Numbered from the stretch's first letter, positions 20,570-31,622 are shown. The stretch is DNA of 64,000 nucleotides from an uncultured Chloracidobacterium sp. (GCA_937966115.1 CALCKX010000083.1:28342-92341); one strand, 5' to 3'. Numbers and translations are program-made. The notes: generated from the sequence alone by a model not told the origin.

Positions 20570-22763
20570 TGGCCAGGCTCTTTTTGATGAGCAGCTCAGC
20601 CAGGTCAGGCACGACTTCCCATGCGATTTCGCGCACGACGCGGTCGGACATTTCGGCTACGACACGCCGCACGATATCGTCCACCAGGGCCGGCGGCAAG
20701 GTGAAGCTTGACCAGTCCATGAGCGTGGGGGAGGCATCCTCCGCGATCTGAGGGGCTGGCGCCGTTACCGGCGCGCCCGCCGTCGGCATCGGTCGGGTCA
20801 CGTCCGCGGGCTCGGCTGTTTCCAGCGCCGTCGCCGCGGTTCCCTCTGCAGCGAGCGGCTCGGCGGCGTCAGCCGCCGTTGGCAGCGCTTCCGCTTCCTT
20901 GCCAACCGGCGTTTCCACAAACAGCGCGGGCGGCGGGAGCGTCGCCGCCTCCAGGGACAGGGGCGCGAAAGTCGGCGGCGGAATGACTTCCGCCGCGCCG
21001 TCCATTCGCTCCGCCGGGGCGGCGTCCGGTAATGCGGCGCGACCCTGCGCCGAAGCATCCGCAGCCTCTGGGGCAGGCTGGAACTTTGTGATAGGCGCGT
21101 CCTCTGGAACAGGGGCGGCGGCCGTCTCGATTGGGGCGGATAGGTCCGCGATGGTCGCCACGACTGAAAACGGCGCCGGAGCAAAGTCTGCGGCCGCCGG
21201 CTCTTCTTCCGGCGGCGCCAGCGCGAATGCCGGCGGCGCGGCTTCCGCTTCCCCGCGATGAGCGGCTTTCTCTAGCGCGACCGCCATTTCTGGCGCGACT
21301 GCCATTTCTGGCGCGACCGCCGTGACTTCCGACGGCTGGGGGAAAGCTTCCGCCCTGACTTCGTCCTGCGCCCGTTGGCGCTCGCGGATGGCGCGCAGCT
21401 CATCCGGGAGCAGGTCGGTGATCCGCGCCGGCGGCTCATCTTCCATGACGACTTCGAAGGTCGGCGGCGGCGCTTGCGCTGGCGGCGTCGAAACCATCCC
21501 AACCAGGAAGTCAGGCGGCGAAATTGGCTCGTCTATCAAGCTCGCGGCTTCGCGTGACGAGGTTGTCGGACGAAGCGCCGCGGCTTCAGCCTGCGCCTCG
21601 GGCAGGGCCGTCATTGGCGGCGGCGCTTGCGCCGGCGGCATGACCAGCGGCGCGATGCGCGGCTTCGCAGGCAGGATTGGCTCTGACTGTGCCGCCGGAG
21701 CCTCGGCAGCTTCGGCCGTTATAGGTTCGGCCGTTACAGGCGGGGCTTCAGCCGCTACGGCTTCGACAGCTACGGCTTCGACAGCTACGGCCGGGGCGAC
21801 TGGCGGCGCTTCCACGGTCTCGGGCGCGGCGACGGGTTGCGGCTTGAGCGGCGTCACCGGCGCCGGCAAGTCCGTGTCCTCCAACTCGAGCGGCGAATCC
21901 ATATCGACCGCGATGGGCGCCGCCGCGAGCAACTCTGGCAGCTCGGACGGATCGAGCTTGGCCGTGGCGGTTCCAAAGTCCGGCGGCGCCATCGGCGAAA
22001 ACGTCGGGCGAGAAATCGGCGCGGAGAGCGTCTTGGGCGGCTCCGGATAGCTCAGCGCCGGCGGCGCTTGATCGGCCGGCGGAAGGTCGAGAATAAAATC
22101 CGGCGCATCCGCCGCCGCCGCCGGCAGCGGCGCGTCGAGCGGCAGCAGCGGGTCGAGGTCGGGAAGCCGTCCGTCGTCCAGCTTGGACGGGCTGAGCATG
22201 GGAGGTGAAATCTTGATGGTCGGGGGCGGCGCTTCCGAGAGCGGGTCGGGCAGGAAGCTGTCCAAGTTGAACTTGGGCAAGCTGCTGCCCAGCGCCGAAG
22301 GCTCTTTTGGAAGCTCTTTGGGCGCGGCGGGCGGCGGAATTGACCCCAGCGCCAGCGTCGGCGCTACCGGCGTCGGCGCTACCGGCTTCGGCGCGACGCG
22401 CTCCAGCGTGGCGCGCACGAGCGAAACGAACTCCTGCTCCGCAATCGGCTTGACGATATGCCCATCCGCCTTGACGCGCTTCGCTTCCTGCGCGTCGTAA
22501 GGCTCAAACTTGCCGGTCAGAAGCAAAACCGGGATATGCTTGAAATCTGGATGCTGCTTGACGTATTCGCACACTTCGTAGCCGGTGCGCCCCGGCATGA
22601 AAACATCGGCCAGGATCAGGTCGGGCTGGATGGCGGAAAGACGCGAAACCGCCATTTCGCCATTACTCATCGTGACAACGTCGATTTCGCACTTCTCAAG
22701 GTACAGCCCAAGCATCTTTTGAATGCTCAAGCTGTCATCTGCCAGCAGGACTTTACGACGCAT
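20538..22763 (-). CDS. Response regulator with long Pro/Ala-rich linker and conserved-looking C-terminal helix
   Basis: MRRKVLLADDSLSIQKMLGLYLEK...PDLILADVFMPGRTGYEVCEYVK...LLLTGKF (receiver); about 500 aa of P/A/E-rich low-complexity sequence; C-term LPPALVDDIVRRVVAEMSDRVVREIAWEVVPDLAELLIKKSL. Confidence 0.88.
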   Translation of the reverse strand: MRRKVLLADDSLSIQKMLGLYLEKCEIDVVTMSNGEMAVSRLSAIQPDLILADVFMPGRTGYEVCEYVKQHPDFKHIPVLLLTGKFEPYDAQEAKRVKADGHIVKPIAEQEFVSLVRATLERVAPKPVAPTPVAPTLALGSIPPPAAPKELPKEPSALGSSLPKFNLDSFLPDPLSEAPPPTIKISPPMLSPSKLDDGRLPDLDPLLPLDAPLPAAAADAPDFILDLPPADQAPPALSYPEPPKTLSAPISRPTFSPMAPPDFGTATAKLDPSELPELLAAAPIAVDMDSPLELEDTDLPAPVTPLKPQPVAAPETVEAPPVAPAVAVEAVAVEAVAAEAPPVTAEPITAEAAEAPAAQSEPILPAKPRIAPLVMPPAQAPPPMTALPEAQAEAAALRPTTSSREAASLIDEPISPPDFLVGMVSTPPAQAPPPTFEVVMEDEPPARITDLLPDELRAIRERQRAQDEVRAEAFPQPSEVTAVAPEMAVAPEMAVALEKAAHRGEAEAAPPAFALAPPEEEPAAADFAPAPFSVVATIADLSAPIETAAAPVPEDAPITKFQPAPEAADASAQGRAALPDAAPAERMDGAAEVIPPPTFAPLSLEAATLPPPALFVETPVGKEAEALPTAADAAEPLAAEGTAATALETAEPADVTRPMPTAGAPVTAPAPQIAEDASPTLMDWSSFTLPPALVDDIVRRVVAEMSDRVVREIAWEVVPDLAELLIKKSLANGNSHQNPNA

Positions 22764-22809
22764 TGGCCGCTTTCTCCCCTTTCGCGGTGAGGACTGGTGT
22801 CAATGTCGA

Positions 22810-24312
22810 ATGCACGAATACAAGCTAATCAGCGGGCGAAAATTAACATCCTTGCCGAAGCCTGTCAAAAACTTCACTGATAGACCGAGACCACGGGCGC
22901 GGCCATCCGCGCGGGCGGCGGTCGGTCCGCCGCGGCCGGGCAAAACCATCCGTGACGCCATTCATGGCGACATGCCGTTTTCAGCCGATGAGATGCGCCT
23001 GCTCGACACCGCCGCCGTGCAGCGCTTGCGCGGGGTCAAGCAGCTTGGGCTCAGTCATTTGGTTTATCCGTCGGCGGTTCACACGCGCTTCGAGCATGCC
23101 TTGGGCGCGTGTCATTTGGCTGGAAAAATCATCGAAAGTCTCGATAAAAAAGGCGTCTATCGCTTTACCGAAGATGATCGGCGACTCATTCGCGCCGTGA
23201 CATTGCTACACGACGTTACCCACGTGCCCTTTGGTCACACCTTCGAGGACGAGCGGCGGATCGCCCCGCGTCATGATGCTGACTTGGCTCGGCTTGACGC
23301 CCTCCTGGCGGGCGACCTCGGCGACGAGCTGGTCCGGCAGGGCTTGCTCGAGCCGGTTCGAGCGCAGCTTGCCAGCGAGATTTCAATGGCTGTGAAACCC
23401 GCCGCCGAGACCCAGTTCATCCGCGATATTTTTGCCGGAACGATTTGCGCCGATCTGCTGGATTATCTTCGGCGCGATGCCCGCTTCTGCGGGCTGACAA
23501 TTGATTACGATGATCGCATTTTTTCGCTCTTCACGCGCCTGGGCGGACGGCTCGCGCTGGACCTCCAGCGTCACGGGCTGTTTCGTCACGACGCCCTTTC
23601 GGAAGTCGTTCAGGCGCTGCGCATGCGCTATTTGCTGACCGAGCGGGTGTATTTTCACCACGCGAAGATCGCGGCCGGGGCCATGCTTTCCAAGGCGCTC
23701 GAGCTGGCCCTGGCCGCCGGGCGCTTCCGCTATGACGAGCTGATTTGGCTGCGGGACGACGCTTTTTTACACGTGCTCCGCGAGCGGACGGCGCCGCTGC
23801 CGAGCGCGCAGCGGCTGCTCGCCGCGCTTGAGGCGCGCCAGCTCTATAAGCCGGTTTTTCTCGCCACGCGCGATGGGTTGGATGACGCTGGCTTGCTCGC
23901 GCTCAAGCGGCGGTTTTACGACAACCGGGAGGGCGCGCGCGAGCGGCTGGAGTCCGAGCTGTGCGCCGCCGCGGGCGCGCCGGAGGGGAGCGTGATCGTG
24001 TATTGCCCTGCGCCGGATATGTCGCTCAAAGAGGCGGGCGTGACCGTGCAAGTGTCGGAAAACCGCTCCGAGCCGCTTTCAAGCTTGCGACATGCCGAGA
24101 TCGAGACCTTGCTGGCGCGCCACCGCCAGCTCTGGCGGTTGGTGGTGTTGGCCGCGCCAAGCTTTGGGCGACGCGATGGCAAAATCCGGCGCGCCCTGAC
24201 GCGTCTCTGCGAAGAGCGCCTCGGCTTGCCTGATGCGCGCGCGACGCCCGGCATCGGGCAGCGGCCGCTCGCCTTTGCTCCCGCCCCAAGGGAGCATCAG
24301 TCGGAGAAGTAG
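22810..24312 (+). CDS. HD-domain phosphohydrolase (dGTPase-like superfamily)
   Basis: RDAIHGDMPFSADEMRLLDTAAVQRLRGVKQLGLSHLVYPSAVHTRFEHALGACHLA; LLHDVTHVPFGHTFED; start ambiguous (ORF open from 22723). Confidence 0.88.
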   Translation: MHEYKLISGRKLTSLPKPVKNFTDRPRPRARPSARAAVGPPRPGKTIRDAIHGDMPFSADEMRLLDTAAVQRLRGVKQLGLSHLVYPSAVHTRFEHALGACHLAGKIIESLDKKGVYRFTEDDRRLIRAVTLLHDVTHVPFGHTFEDERRIAPRHDADLARLDALLAGDLGDELVRQGLLEPVRAQLASEISMAVKPAAETQFIRDIFAGTICADLLDYLRRDARFCGLTIDYDDRIFSLFTRLGGRLALDLQRHGLFRHDALSEVVQALRMRYLLTERVYFHHAKIAAGAMLSKALELALAAGRFRYDELIWLRDDAFLHVLRERTAPLPSAQRLLAALEARQLYKPVFLATRDGLDDAGLLALKRRFYDNREGARERLESELCAAAGAPEGSVIVYCPAPDMSLKEAGVTVQVSENRSEPLSSLRHAEIETLLARHRQLWRLVVLAAPSFGRRDGKIRRALTRLCEERLGLPDARATPGIGQRPLAFAPAPREHQSEK

Positions 24313-24466
24313 CGATTTCAGAGCTGGCGGCAAGCGCCAGTCTGGGCGACTGGCTGGCGCGCTTGGGCGGGGCGTCAGCCCCGGCCAACCCGAGCTGCCG
24401 CCCGAGGGCGGGCTGAAACGGACGAGCGCCGCCGCGATAGGCGGCTGGAGCCAAGCGCCCGTCACA

Positions 24467-24494
24467 TTGACAAGCTGTTCGCCAGCCCTATAAT
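24467..24494 (+). promoter_or_regulatory. Sigma70-like promoter for rpmF
   Basis: TTGACA - 16 bp - TATAAT, both hexamers perfect consensus, about 54 bp before rpmF ATG. Confidence 0.8.
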
Positions 24495-24547
24495 CGCATG
24501 CTTTTGCATTTCCGTCGAAAGCTCCCGAAAGGCGGTCCAGAAACCTC

Positions 24548-24742
24548 ATGCCGAATCCAAAACGACGGCACTCTTCATCGCGGCGCGGCAAGCGTCGCGC
24601 TCATGACGCCCTGGCCAACCCGACCATCGTTCGTTGCCAGAACTGTGGCGCGCCCCGGTTGCCGCACCGCGTGTGCGGCGAGTGCGGCTACTATCGCGGT
24701 CGCCAAGTGATGACGATTCGCCGCAAAAACGCCGAGGAGTAG
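24548..24742 (+). CDS. rpmF: 50S ribosomal protein L32
   Basis: MPNPKRRHSSSRRGKRRAHDALANPTIVRCQNCGAPRLPHRVCGECGYYRGRQV (two CxxC). Confidence 0.97.
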   Translation: MPNPKRRHSSSRRGKRRAHDALANPTIVRCQNCGAPRLPHRVCGECGYYRGRQVMTIRRKNAEE

Positions 24743-24812
24743 AGGCGCTGGCCGCGCCGGCGCGGAACCCCCAGGGCTTTGACGCCGCAAGCCAGCTAGG
24801 CCGCGAAAAGCC

Positions 24813-24842
24813 GCAAGCGGCGCGCCGGCGGGCGCCGCTTGC
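24813..24842. repeat. Stem-loop in rpmF-plsX intergenic region
   Basis: GCAAGCGGCGC (24813-24823), 8-nt loop, GCGCCGCTTGC (24832-24842), perfect 11-bp stem. Confidence 0.8.
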
Positions 24843-24863
24843 CCGTTGATTGGCAAGACCGCA

Positions 24864-25898
24864 ATGCTCAAAATTGTTCTTGACGCGATGGGCGGAGACC
24901 GCGCCCCGGCGCCCGAAATCGAGGGCGCGCTGCTGGCCGCCCGCGATCTCGATGTAAAGGTCTTGCTGGCCGGCCCGCCCGAGCGGCTCAAGCCGGCGCT
25001 GCGGGCGGCGGGATGGACGACCGAGCCAATCGAGATCCTGCCGGCAAGCGAAGTCATCACCATGGAGGATGTGGCGACGCGCGCCGTGCGCGCCAAGCGC
25101 GACTCGTCCCTGCGCGTCGGCATCGAGGCGCTCAAGCAGGGCGCGGCGGCTGGCTTTGTCAGCGCTGGCAACACCGGCGCGGTTGTCGCGGCCGCGACGC
25201 TGTGGCTGGGAACGGTGCCCGGCATTGCGCGCCCGGCGCTGGCCACGCTGCTGCCTGCCCTGAGCGGGCGCGGCGCGCTCCTGCTCGACATTGGCGCCAA
25301 CGCGGATTGCAAGCCTGCCATGCTCGACCAGTTTGCCGTCATGGGCGCCGCCTACGTCGAGCGCATCCTGGGCGTGAGTCACCCGCGCGTCGGCCTGCTC
25401 TCGATTGGCGAGGAAGATGCCAAGGGAAACGAGCTGACCCGCGAAGCCCACGCCCTGCTGCGGCGACAGGACGCGCAGCGGTCTTTTGCCTTCATTGGCA
25501 ACGTCGAGGGGAAGGACATCTACGCCGGCTTGGCGGATGTCATTGTATGCGACGGCTTTACCGGCAATGTCGCGCTCAAGGTCAGCGAGGGGCTGGCGAC
25601 AACCCTGCTCGCGCGCTTTCAGCGCGAGCTGAGCGCTTTGCCGACATCCGCCCGCGACGCGCTGGCCGGGCTGGAGCGCGTGAGCCGCCAGTTCGACTAT
25701 GCCGAGTATGGCGGCGCGCCGCTCCTGGGCGCGCGGCAGCCGGTGGTCATCGGCCACGGTCGCTCGACCGGGCGCGCCATCTACAATGCGATTCGGGTGG
25801 CGCGGGATGCGCACTTGCGCAATCTGAACAATCAAATCGCGGCCGATCCGGCCGTGGCCGCGATGCTTCGCTTCCCGCATCGCAACGGGGTTTCCTAG
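24864..25898 (+). CDS. plsX: Phosphate acyltransferase PlsX
   Basis: MLKIVLDAMGGDRAPAPEIEGALLAARD; SAGNTGAVVAAATLWLGTVPGIARPAL; GFTGNVALKVSEG; follows rpmF. Confidence 0.96.
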   Translation: MLKIVLDAMGGDRAPAPEIEGALLAARDLDVKVLLAGPPERLKPALRAAGWTTEPIEILPASEVITMEDVATRAVRAKRDSSLRVGIEALKQGAAAGFVSAGNTGAVVAAATLWLGTVPGIARPALATLLPALSGRGALLLDIGANADCKPAMLDQFAVMGAAYVERILGVSHPRVGLLSIGEEDAKGNELTREAHALLRRQDAQRSFAFIGNVEGKDIYAGLADVIVCDGFTGNVALKVSEGLATTLLARFQRELSALPTSARDALAGLERVSRQFDYAEYGGAPLLGARQPVVIGHGRSTGRAIYNAIRVARDAHLRNLNNQIAADPAVAAMLRFPHRNGVS

Positions 25899-25910
25899 GT
25901 CGCTTCCGCT

Positions 25911-26396
25911 ATGACTTCCAACGCTTCGCTCTCGATTGGCGACCAAGCGCCAGCTTTCGCCCTCAGGGACGCCAGTGGCCAGATCGTCAAGCTCGCCGAT
26001 TTCGCCGGGCGGCGGGTCGTGCTGTATTTCTACCCCCGCGACAACACGCCAGGGTGCGCCAAGGAAGCCTGCGCCTTCAACGCGGCGCTCGGCAAGCTCG
26101 CCGCGCTTGGCGCGCAGGTGATTGGCATCAGCCCGGATGACGTGGCTTCCCACGGGAAGTTCGCCGCAAAGCTTGGGCTGGCGTTCCCGCTTTTGTCCGA
26201 CCCCGATCATGCCGTCGCCGAGCGGTACGGGGTGTGGCAGGAAAAGAAAAACTACGGAAAGACCTACTTTGGCATCGTCCGCTCGACGTTCATCATCGAC
26301 GAGCAGGGGCGGATTGCGCGCATCTTTCCCAAGGTCAAGGTGGATGGCCACGAGGCGCAGGTTCTTCAGGCGCTGGCGGAAATGAATCGCGCGTAA
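25911..26396 (+). CDS. bcp: Peroxiredoxin, BCP/AhpC family
   Basis: GDQAPAFALRDASGQIVKLADFAGRRVVLYFYPRDNTPGCAKEACAF. Confidence 0.95.
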   Translation: MTSNASLSIGDQAPAFALRDASGQIVKLADFAGRRVVLYFYPRDNTPGCAKEACAFNAALGKLAALGAQVIGISPDDVASHGKFAAKLGLAFPLLSDPDHAVAERYGVWQEKKNYGKTYFGIVRSTFIIDEQGRIARIFPKVKVDGHEAQVLQALAEMNRA

Positions 26397-26442
26397 GGGT
26401 TGTCTCGCGTCAACCGACTCGGATTCCGGAAAGGCGCCGACC

Positions 26443-27015
26443 ATGGCTCGACGAATCGCAATCGGACCCTGGCTGCTCGCGCTGGCAGGTCTCGCCGCGG
26501 CCGCTTGGGCGCAGAGCGTTCCGTCGCCGTCGCCGGCTGGCGAGCGAGCCGCTGAATCGCGCAAGTTCGCTGACCCGGAAGCCGGCTTTGAAATCGAGCT
26601 GCTCCCCGGCTGGCGACCGGAAAGCGCCATCGAGAACGATGGGCGGCGCGCGCTGGAGATCATTTACCGCGACCGCAGTCAAGCGCTGCTCAAAGCGCGG
26701 CGGGAAGGCATTCCGGCGGATTGCGACGACGACCCGCCCCGCTGCCTGGCCGACCGGGAAGCGGAAACCTCGCTTCAGTTTCGCCCTGACTTCCAGTTGA
26801 AGAAGCGCGAGCGCTTCTCCACCGCTATCGCCCGCGGCGCGCTGTTGACTTTCACGTTCCGCCGGGTAGGAAAGCCCATGACCGGGCGCTATTACTATTT
26901 GCAGACCGACGACCAAACGGTTTGGACGCTTCGCTTCGAGGGCGAAACCCGATTTCACGACACGCTGCGCTACCAGACGGATCGCCTGGCCTATTCGTTC
27001 CGCCCGCTCCCTTGA
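26443..27015 (+). CDS. Hypothetical secreted protein
   Basis: N-terminal signal peptide MARRIAIGPWLLALAGLAAAAWAQ; no recognised domain. Confidence 0.65.
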   Translation: MARRIAIGPWLLALAGLAAAAWAQSVPSPSPAGERAAESRKFADPEAGFEIELLPGWRPESAIENDGRRALEIIYRDRSQALLKARREGIPADCDDDPPRCLADREAETSLQFRPDFQLKKRERFSTAIARGALLTFTFRRVGKPMTGRYYYLQTDDQTVWTLRFEGETRFHDTLRYQTDRLAYSFRPLP

Positions 27016-27206
27016 AGGAGCCTTGAAGGTCGCCTGTCTCGCAAGCGCGGTGCCGGCGCCCGCGTTGCGGCGCTGACCGCTCTCCCGCCCGGCGCGGCAA
27101 GTCGTTTGACATGCCGCGCCGGCTACGCTCACAGTACGCTCCCGGGCGCCCCCTCGGGACAGGGTTAGGAAAACCGCCTCTCGCGCGAGGTCGCGCGCTT
27201 GCCGCC

Positions 27207-28505
27207 ATGCTCGGACTCGACTTCATTCGCCAAAACCTGGAGCTCGTGCGCCAGTCGCTGGTCAACCGCCGCTCTGATTTGACGCTGGACGCTTTTGCCG
27301 AGCTTGACGCCGCGCGCCGGCGGCTGATTGGGGAAGTCGAGCAGCGCAAGGCGCTGCTCAACCGCATCAGCCCGCAGATCGGCGCGCTGCTCAAGTCTGG
27401 TCAACAATCCGCCGCCGACGCCAAGCGGGCGGAAATGCGGCAGCTCAAAGCCGACATCGAAGCCCTCGAAGCCGAGCGCGAGGGCGTCGAGCGGCGGTTA
27501 CAGGAGCTCGTCCGCGTCATTCCAAATGTTCCGCACGCGTCGGTTCCGCCGGGCGACGAATCGGCCAACCAGGAAGTCGCCCGCTGGGGGGCGCCGCGCG
27601 CCTTCGACTTCGAGCCGAAAGACCACGTCGAGCTGGGGGTTGCCCTGGACATGCTCGATCTCGATCGCGCCGCAAAAATCTCCGGCGCGCGCTTTGCCGC
27701 GCTCAAAGGGCTGGGGGCGAAGCTGGAGCGGGCGCTCATCAACTTCATGCTCGACCTGCATCTGGGCGAGCACGGCTATGTCGAAGTGCTTCCGCCCTTC
27801 ATCGTCAATGCCGATTCGCTGTTTGGCACCGGGCAGCTCCCCAAGTTCGAGCAGGATTTGTTCAAGCTGACCGATGAGCGCGGTCTGTATCTCATTCCCA
27901 CCGCCGAAGTGCCAGTCACTAACCTGCATCGCGGCGAGTTGCTCGACGGCGCGCGCCTGCCCATTCGCTACGTTGCCTACACGCCTTGCTTTCGGAGCGA
28001 AGCCGGCAGCTACGGGCGCGACACGCGCGGTTTGATTCGCCAACATCAGTTTGACAAGGTCGAGCTGGTGGCATTTGCGAAGCCGGAGGAAAGCTATGCT
28101 GAGCTGGAGCGCCTGACATCCCATGCGGAGGCGGTTTTGCAACGGCTGGAGCTGCCGTACCGCAAGGTGACGCTGGCGACCGGCGACCTAGGGTTCGCTT
28201 CAGCCAAGACCTACGATCTGGAAGTTTGGCTGCCAAGCCAGGGGACGTACCGGGAAATATCCTCCTGTAGCAACTTTGAAGCCTTCCAGGCGCGGCGCGC
28301 CGATATTCGCTTCCGGCGCGAGCCAGGGGCGAAGCCGGAGTTTGTCCATACGCTCAATGGGTCGGGGCTGGCGGTTGGGCGGACGTGGCTGGCGCTGCTT
28401 GAGAATCATCAGCAAGCGGACGGCTCGGTGACTATCCCGCCGTCCCTGCGGCCCTACTTGGGCGGGCTGGCGCAGTTGGGCGGCGGCCCTCGGAGTTCGG
28501 CATGA
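27207..28505 (+). CDS. serS: Seryl-tRNA synthetase
   Basis: [76 protein letters not shown]; class II motifs. Confidence 0.96.
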   Translation: MLGLDFIRQNLELVRQSLVNRRSDLTLDAFAELDAARRRLIGEVEQRKALLNRISPQIGALLKSGQQSAADAKRAEMRQLKADIEALEAEREGVERRLQELVRVIPNVPHASVPPGDESANQEVARWGAPRAFDFEPKDHVELGVALDMLDLDRAAKISGARFAALKGLGAKLERALINFMLDLHLGEHGYVEVLPPFIVNADSLFGTGQLPKFEQDLFKLTDERGLYLIPTAEVPVTNLHRGELLDGARLPIRYVAYTPCFRSEAGSYGRDTRGLIRQHQFDKVELVAFAKPEESYAELERLTSHAEAVLQRLELPYRKVTLATGDLGFASAKTYDLEVWLPSQGTYREISSCSNFEAFQARRADIRFRREPGAKPEFVHTLNGSGLAVGRTWLALLENHQQADGSVTIPPSLRPYLGGLAQLGGGPRSSA

Positions 28506-30679
28506 GCGAGAAGCCGGTCTCAGCGCAGGCAGCCGATGAGCCGATGTTTCACGGCCGCCTGCACTACAAGATTCTGCTTGCGACGCTCCTGTGCGCCGCG
28601 CCGTTCATTTTCGGCGTGGACTACTTGTTCTATCGCAACCTGCGCCGCGACAAGATTGCCGAGCAAGGTCGCCAGTTACAGCACATTGCCGCCACCACCG
28701 CCACGTTGCTCGACGCGGGCGAGCTAGCGCCGGACGCGGAAGGGTTGCTACTGGACAGGCGCGCGCTAGTCGCCTTGACGGCGCGCCTGTCCGCAGTGCA
28801 GCGCGTCAACGAGCTTGACCAGCCCATCGGGCTGTTTTATTGGCGGGAGGGGAAGTTTTCGCCAATCGAAGGCCCGGCCGACGCGCCGCCGGCGCGCGAT
28901 TTGCGTCCGGAGGCGCGGCAGGCGGTCGAGCGTCAGGAAGCGCTGTCCACGGATATCTACGCCGACCAAGACGGCGCCTGGATTTCAGCCTACGCCCCGT
29001 TTCGCCGCGCGCCGGGCGCGCCTGTGGCGGGCGTCGTGGCAGTCAGCGCCCGCGCCGATCGCATGAACCTGCTCATCATTGATCACTTCAAGCTGTTGTT
29101 TCTCGAAGTGACGCTGACCGGGCTGTTCATCATCATCTTTTTTTCGCTGATCCTGCGTTACTTTGTCACGCAGCCGCTGATGAAGCTGCTGGAGGGCGTG
29201 CGCGCCATGACCCAGCGCGATTACGCCTATCCGATTCCGACTGCGGCCAATGACGAGCTGGGGGCGCTGGCGCGCGCTTTCGTGCAGATGCGCGAGACGC
29301 TTCAGCATTATGTCGCCGAGCTGGAATCATTCGCTCAAACGCTTGAGGAAAAAGTCGAGGAGCGCTCGATAGATTTGATGAGCGCCAACCAGGAGTTGCT
29401 GCTGGCCAACTCCGAGCTATACGAGAACCAGCGCCAGTTGCGCAAAATCAACGAAGACCTGCGCCGCGCCAACCTGGCCGTCATGGAGACCAACCGGCTC
29501 AAGTCGGAGTTCGTCGCCAATATGTCGCACGAATTGCGGACGCCGCTCAACGCCATCATTGGCTACGCCTCGCTGCTCCAGCGCGGGCGCTACGGCCCGC
29601 TGGCCGAAGCGCAACTGCGGGCGCTGACGCGCATTGCCGAAAACTCGGCCAACTTGCTCGAGCTGATCAACACGTTTCTCGATTTCTCCAAGATCGCGGC
29701 CGGCAAGATGGAAGTCAACGCGAGTGAAATTGACCTGGCGCGGTTTCTGTCCGAGACCATTGCGCCGCTCGACGCCCTTGCCCGCGCCAAAGGCTTGACG
29801 CTCAGTCTGGAAACGCCGCCGCGGATGCCTCCCGTGACGACCGACCCATCCCGCCTGCGACAAGCCGTGACGAACTTGGTGTCGAACGCGCTCAAGTTTA
29901 CCGAGCAGGGCCGCGTGACGGTCGCGCTCCGGCTGGAGGCCGACGCGGAAATGTTCGTCATCGAAGTGCGCGACACCGGCATTGGCATCGCTGAAAAGGA
30001 CCTCCCGCACATCTTCGAGGAGTTTCGGCAGGTAGATGGCTCGGCGACGCGCAAGTACGGCGGCACTGGGCTGGGACTGGCCATCGCCAAGCGAAACATC
30101 CTGCTGCTGGATGGCGTGATTGAGGCCGAGAGCGAAGTCGGCAAGGGGTCGGTGTTTCGCGCGCGGCTGCCGCTGCGCCTGCGCGAGCCTGAGATGATGG
30201 AGGCGAGCGAGAAGCCGGTCGTCCTTCCGCGCCCATCGCCGGACAACCGCATCGTCCTATGCATTGACGATGAGCCAGACCTCGCCCAGCAGCTCAAAGC
30301 CCTGCTGGATTTAACCAACTACACGGTCATCAGCGCCCGCAACGTCACCGAGGGGCTGGAACTCACGACGGTGCTGCGCCCGCGCGTCGTCGTTCTCGAT
30401 CTCATTCTGCCCGGCGTCAGCGGGCTGGCGTATCTCGAGCGATTGGCCGAGGACCCCCAGCTCAAAAGCATTCCGGTGATTGTGGTGAGCCAAGCCGACC
30501 GGCGCATGGCCCAGGCGGCCTTCGAGTTCTCGATGGTGATTGGCTACCACCCCAAGCCGCTTGACCGAGCTTGGCTGCTCGGCAACCTTCAGAAAATCGA
30601 GCAAGACTCGCTGAGCCGCCAACGAGGCGGCGCCGACCGTCAATCAGCCGCTCCCCAGCCGGAAACCTTGTTGTCATGA
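28502..30679 (+). CDS. Hybrid sensor histidine kinase (HAMP-HisKA-HATPase-receiver)
   Basis: [66 protein letters not shown]-terminal receiver [13 protein letters not shown]...[10 protein letters not shown]. Confidence 0.95.
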   Translation: MSEKPVSAQAADEPMFHGRLHYKILLATLLCAAPFIFGVDYLFYRNLRRDKIAEQGRQLQHIAATTATLLDAGELAPDAEGLLLDRRALVALTARLSAVQRVNELDQPIGLFYWREGKFSPIEGPADAPPARDLRPEARQAVERQEALSTDIYADQDGAWISAYAPFRRAPGAPVAGVVAVSARADRMNLLIIDHFKLLFLEVTLTGLFIIIFFSLILRYFVTQPLMKLLEGVRAMTQRDYAYPIPTAANDELGALARAFVQMRETLQHYVAELESFAQTLEEKVEERSIDLMSANQELLLANSELYENQRQLRKINEDLRRANLAVMETNRLKSEFVANMSHELRTPLNAIIGYASLLQRGRYGPLAEAQLRALTRIAENSANLLELINTFLDFSKIAAGKMEVNASEIDLARFLSETIAPLDALARAKGLTLSLETPPRMPPVTTDPSRLRQAVTNLVSNALKFTEQGRVTVALRLEADAEMFVIEVRDTGIGIAEKDLPHIFEEFRQVDGSATRKYGGTGLGLAIAKRNILLLDGVIEAESEVGKGSVFRARLPLRLREPEMMEASEKPVVLPRPSPDNRIVLCIDDEPDLAQQLKALLDLTNYTVISARNVTEGLELTTVLRPRVVVLDLILPGVSGLAYLERLAEDPQLKSIPVIVVSQADRRMAQAAFEFSMVIGYHPKPLDRAWLLGNLQKIEQDSLSRQRGGADRQSAAPQPETLLS

Positions 30680-31068
30680 CCAAGGTGCTGATTGCCGAAG
30701 ACAATGCCGACAGCCGCGAGATTCTGTCGCTTGAGCTGGAAGCCGAAGGCTACGCGGTACGCGCCGTCAGCGATGGCCTGAGCGCCGTCGAGGCGGCGGC
30801 CGACTTCCGCCCCGATGTCATTGTCATGGACATCTCGCTGCCGACCCTTGACGGGCTCGAAGCCACGCGGCGCATCAAGGCGCAGCCGGGCTTTGCCAAC
30901 ACGCCGGTGATCGCGCTCACCGCGCATGCCATGACCGAAGACGAGGCTCGTTTCCGGGCGGCCGGATGCGACTACTATCTGGCCAAGCCGGCCAGCCCGG
31001 AGGCGGTTTTGAAGGTCATCAGCCGCTTCCTGCCGCCGTCCGCCCCTGACTTGCCGCCCGGCGCGTGA
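30676..31068 (+). CDS. Single-domain response regulator
   Basis: [26 protein letters not shown]...DVIVMDISLPTLDGLEATRRI; ATGA overlap with upstream kinase. Confidence 0.92.
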   Translation: MTKVLIAEDNADSREILSLELEAEGYAVRAVSDGLSAVEAAADFRPDVIVMDISLPTLDGLEATRRIKAQPGFANTPVIALTAHAMTEDEARFRAAGCDYYLAKPASPEAVLKVISRFLPPSAPDLPPGA

Positions 31069-31175
31069 CGCGCCCGCGTCCGAGCGGTGGACAATGCGCT
31101 TCAAATGGTGGAAAGTGTAGGGCGGCCAGTCGCTAGGCGCGACTGGCGCACCTTGCCAGTCCCCGCTTGCCTCTC

Positions 31176-31622
31176 ATGGGACGCTCTCCCTCCGCCAAGC
31201 CGCGCATTCTGGTCATAGACGACAACCAGGACGTACTCGATCTCCTCCGCGATGAACTCTCCGCTGAAGGCTACGATGTGGAGACCGCCGCGGACGGGCT
31301 GGCCGGGCTGCGCTCGCTCAAGCGAGCGAAGCCTGACTTGGTCATCATTGACATCATGATGCCCCACATCAGCGGGCCGGCGGTGATGACCCTGATCGGC
31401 GAGAAGGAACACTACCGGGAGCTGCGCGATGTTCCGATGCTGATCATCTCGGCCCAGTCAAACATCGAGTATGTCCGCGAGGAAGGTCTGGCCTTGACCG
31501 AGTGGGACTACCTGGCCAAGCCCATTGATTTTGACCGCCTGCATTACTTGATTCAGCGCAAGTTGGCGCGCGCCGCCCCGGCGCCGCCCCAAGCCGATGT
31601 CTCCCCTTTGAAGCCGGCCTAG
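31176..31622 (+). CDS. Single-domain response regulator
   Basis: RILVIDDNQDVLDLLRDELSAEGYDVETA...LVIIDIMMPHISGPAVM; ATG at 31176 preferred over TTG at 31167. Confidence 0.9.
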   Translation: MGRSPSAKPRILVIDDNQDVLDLLRDELSAEGYDVETAADGLAGLRSLKRAKPDLVIIDIMMPHISGPAVMTLIGEKEHYRELRDVPMLIISAQSNIEYVREEGLALTEWDYLAKPIDFDRLHYLIQRKLARAAPAPPQADVSPLKPA

